Below are positions 62,319 through 64,000 of a stretch of 64,000 nucleotides of DNA, piece after piece (position 1 is the first letter of the stretch; each line of letters begins with the position of its first letter). The DNA comes from Neorhizobium galegae bv. officinalis (GTDB lineage Bacteria; Pseudomonadota; Alphaproteobacteria; Rhizobiales; Rhizobiaceae), in the NCBI GenBank assembly GCA_000985875.1, contig CCRI01000021.1:39689-103688 (forward strand). The letters are read 5' to 3'. The translations under genes and the position numbers were made by a program. Under the pieces are notes generated by a model that was given only the letters and a program-made list of their open reading frames with translations, did no database searches and was not told the DNA's origin.

Positions 62319-63224
62319 ATGCGTCGAGATGAATTTACCGAGATGCGGGCCTTTCTTGAGGTGGCGAGAGAACGCAGCTTTACGCGCGCGGCAGTCAAGC
62401 TTGGGGTGACGCGATCTGCGCTTAGTCACACCATCCGAGCGCTGGAGGAGAGGCTCGGTGTGCGTCTACTGGCGCGCACGACCCGCGATGTCGCGCCTAC
62501 TGCCATGGGGCAGAGGCTGGTGCAGAGTATCGAGCATCATTTCGAGGGGATTAGTGCCGAGGTTGCAGCGCTGAAGGCGCTCAGTGACAAGCCCTCCGGC
62601 CATGTCCGGATTGTCTGTCCCGACGACGCCATCGAACTGGTATTTCGAAAAAGACTGAAGACGTTCCTTTGCGAATATGCCGACATTCAGGTCGAACTCA
62701 TCGTGGACAATGGATTCACCAACATCGTCGAGCGTCAGTTCGACGCCGGGGTGCGGCTGGGCGAGGCGATCGCCCGAGACATGGTCGCGGTTCGTATTGG
62801 GCCTGATGTCAGCTATTCCGTTGTTGGATCGTCCGAATATTTCGAGCGTTATCCTGTACCGGAGAGCCCGCAGGATCTCACGGCGCACAATTGCGTCAAC
62901 CTGCGGCTTCCTACATCGGGGGGCCTTTACGCCTGGGAATTCCAGGAGGATGGGCGCGAGTTCAGCGTCCGCGTCGATGGCCAGCTGGTTTACAGCAATA
63001 TTGGTTCAGCAATCGATGCCGCTCTCGACGGAATGGGTATTGCTTACGCGCCGACCGATCTCATTCGCGGATATGTCGACGACGGCCATCTGCGAGAGGT
63101 CATCAAGGACTGGTGCCCGACCTTCCAAGGCTACCATCTCTACTATCCCAACAAGCGGAATCATTCACCGGCGTTCTCGACATTTGTCGATGCATTCAGG
63201 TTTCGCCTTGGCACGGGCCATTGA
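62319..63224 (+). CDS. LysR family regulator
   Basis: This 301-residue protein has the LysR winged helix (SFTRAAVKLGVTRSALSHTI, LEERLGVRLLARTTRDV) and a periplasmic-binding-type effector domain. It probably controls the divergent MFS-SDR operon and itself. The frame is complete from ATG 62319. Confidence 0.92.
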   Translation: MRRDEFTEMRAFLEVARERSFTRAAVKLGVTRSALSHTIRALEERLGVRLLARTTRDVAPTAMGQRLVQSIEHHFEGISAEVAALKALSDKPSGHVRIVCPDDAIELVFRKRLKTFLCEYADIQVELIVDNGFTNIVERQFDAGVRLGEAIARDMVAVRIGPDVSYSVVGSSEYFERYPVPESPQDLTAHNCVNLRLPTSGGLYAWEFQEDGREFSVRVDGQLVYSNIGSAIDAALDGMGIAYAPTDLIRGYVDDGHLREVIKDWCPTFQGYHLYYPNKRNHSPAFSTFVDAFRFRLGTGH

Positions 63225-63327
63225 AAAATTCGTGCTCCGGTGGCACTCGCAGCTGAAGCATTTTGAGACGGGTAAGTTGTGTATTAGTGGAACGTCGGTC
63301 CGTATCTGTTCAAGGCGAGGGGATCGC

Positions 63328-64000
63328 TCAGGATTTCGGGCGCTGATCACCCGTACGCGAAAGCTCACGAGCTAGCTCTAGAAAAGCTCTCACGCCGGCC
63401 GATAGATTTCGGCGTCCGGGATAGTACAGGCAAAGCCCAGGATAAGACGGCGTCCAGTCCGCCAATACACGAATGACCTGTCCGACCTCGATCTCTGGAA
63501 GAATGTCTTGCTCAAAGAGGTAGCCCAAGCCGGCGCCATCAAGCACCGCAGTTCGCGTGAGGCTGGCCTCATCCAGCGTGATCTGCCCCCGAACATCCAT
63601 CTGAACTTGCTCGCCGCCCTTCTCAAACCGCCAGCGAAACAGGGAGCCATCAGGCAGACGAACGCGAATGCAACTGTGAGCAAGGAGATCCGGGGGGACT
63701 ATCGGTATCCCGTGCTTTTCGACGTATTCGGGGGATCCGACCACGGCATGTCGTTGAGGCCTGCCGAGCGAAACGGCAATCATGTCGCTAGGAACGAGGC
63801 CTTCCACTCGAACGCCGAGATCGAACCCGTCCCTGACGATATCCACCATCTTCCCTTCGGTGACGATATCAACATTCATGTCGGGATAGCGGCGCAGGAA
63901 TTCAAGCACGAGCGGTTTGATGATCGAGCGTGCTGCAAACGGCGCGGCGTTGATCCGTATCGTGCCGGAAGGCGTCTCACGTTGCTCGCGCACCGACCCG
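63328..64000 (-). CDS. LysR family regulator, effector domain only (5' partial at window edge)
   Basis: The frame is open to the window end, so the DNA-binding domain lies outside. The visible 224 residues match a LysR effector domain: GTIRINAAPFAARSIIKPLV, FDLGVRVEGLVPSDMIAV and DWTPSYPGLCLYYPGRRN. It converges on the preceding LysR gene. The target is unknown. Confidence 0.88.
   Translation of the reverse strand, partial: GSVREQRETPSGTIRINAAPFAARSIIKPLVLEFLRRYPDMNVDIVTEGKMVDIVRDGFDLGVRVEGLVPSDMIAVSLGRPQRHAVVGSPEYVEKHGIPIVPPDLLAHSCIRVRLPDGSLFRWRFEKGGEQVQMDVRGQITLDEASLTRTAVLDGAGLGYLFEQDILPEIEVGQVIRVLADWTPSYPGLCLYYPGRRNLSAGVRAFLELARELSRTGDQRPKS

Overview
The window looks like an accessory replicon (plasmid or genomic island) of an alphaproteobacterium, most likely Rhizobiaceae. 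The reasons are high-GC catabolic operons each with a private ABC importer and regulator, an imuA-imuB-dnaE2 cassette under an alphaproteobacterial LexA box (GAAC-N7-GAAC), a small RNA with CUCCUCC hairpin loops of the rhizobial ar14/Cuckoo type, and many IS remnants (IS66, IS110, IS6, Tn3, ISL3). No rRNA, complete tRNA, CRISPR array or replication gene was seen.

Layout. 1-5.0 kb: trans-4-hydroxyproline catabolism (alpha-type and DadA-type dehydrogenase subunits, 4-hydroxyproline epimerase, DapA-family deaminase). 5.1-11.5 kb: gene debris and mobile elements, namely a broken UPF0262 gene, IS66 tnpA/tnpB, an IS110 fragment cut by an IS6-family element, a frameshifted membrane gene, an intact Xre-RES toxin-antitoxin pair, a Tn3 tnpA fragment, a DUF849 enzyme fragment and a broken TpsB/ShlB transporter.

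11.5-28.4 kb: an intact block centred on tryptophan to anthranilate (kynA, kynU, arylformamidase-like hydrolase). It also holds a GntR/FCD regulator, a tautomerase lacking Pro1, a five-gene plus-strand operon (TIGR04076 protein, aldo/keto reductase, M14 carboxypeptidase-like, EamA exporter, alpha/beta hydrolase), an ATP-dependent hydantoinase pair and an oligopeptide-type ABC importer without ATPases. Four promoter regions carry the same palindrome, TTGATC-N3-GATCAA, in full or as a half-site. This defines a probable GntR regulon and is the strongest candidate for an undescribed pathway.

28.4-36.5 kb: a decaying region with a Tn3 tnpA 3' end and its 38-bp inverted repeat, an Asp-nucleophile hydrolase, small monooxygenase-like proteins, a CGNR regulator, an epoxide hydrolase stopped by one amber codon, a frameshifted solute-binding protein and a frameshifted MarR gene. 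36.6-44.6 kb: the Cuckoo-type sRNA followed by a DNA-damage block (dinB, HMCES/YedK-type protein, imuA, imuB, dnaE2). 44.8-47.4 kb: an ISL3 pseudogene, then an AAA/DUF4143 ATPase preceded by three 22-bp-spaced repeats.

47.9-56.6 kb: a second catabolic unit, with Tm-1-like and phosphoenolpyruvate-hydrolase-like proteins divergent from a GntR gene, a complete carbohydrate-type ABC importer, a Gfo/Idh/MocA dehydrogenase and a cupin. 56.8-64 kb: AraC regulator, quinone-oxidoreductase-like dehydrogenase, DUF1330 protein, exported lipocalin-like and Tat-type cyclophilin-like proteins, SDR, MFS transporter, a LysR regulator and a partial second LysR regulator at the window edge.
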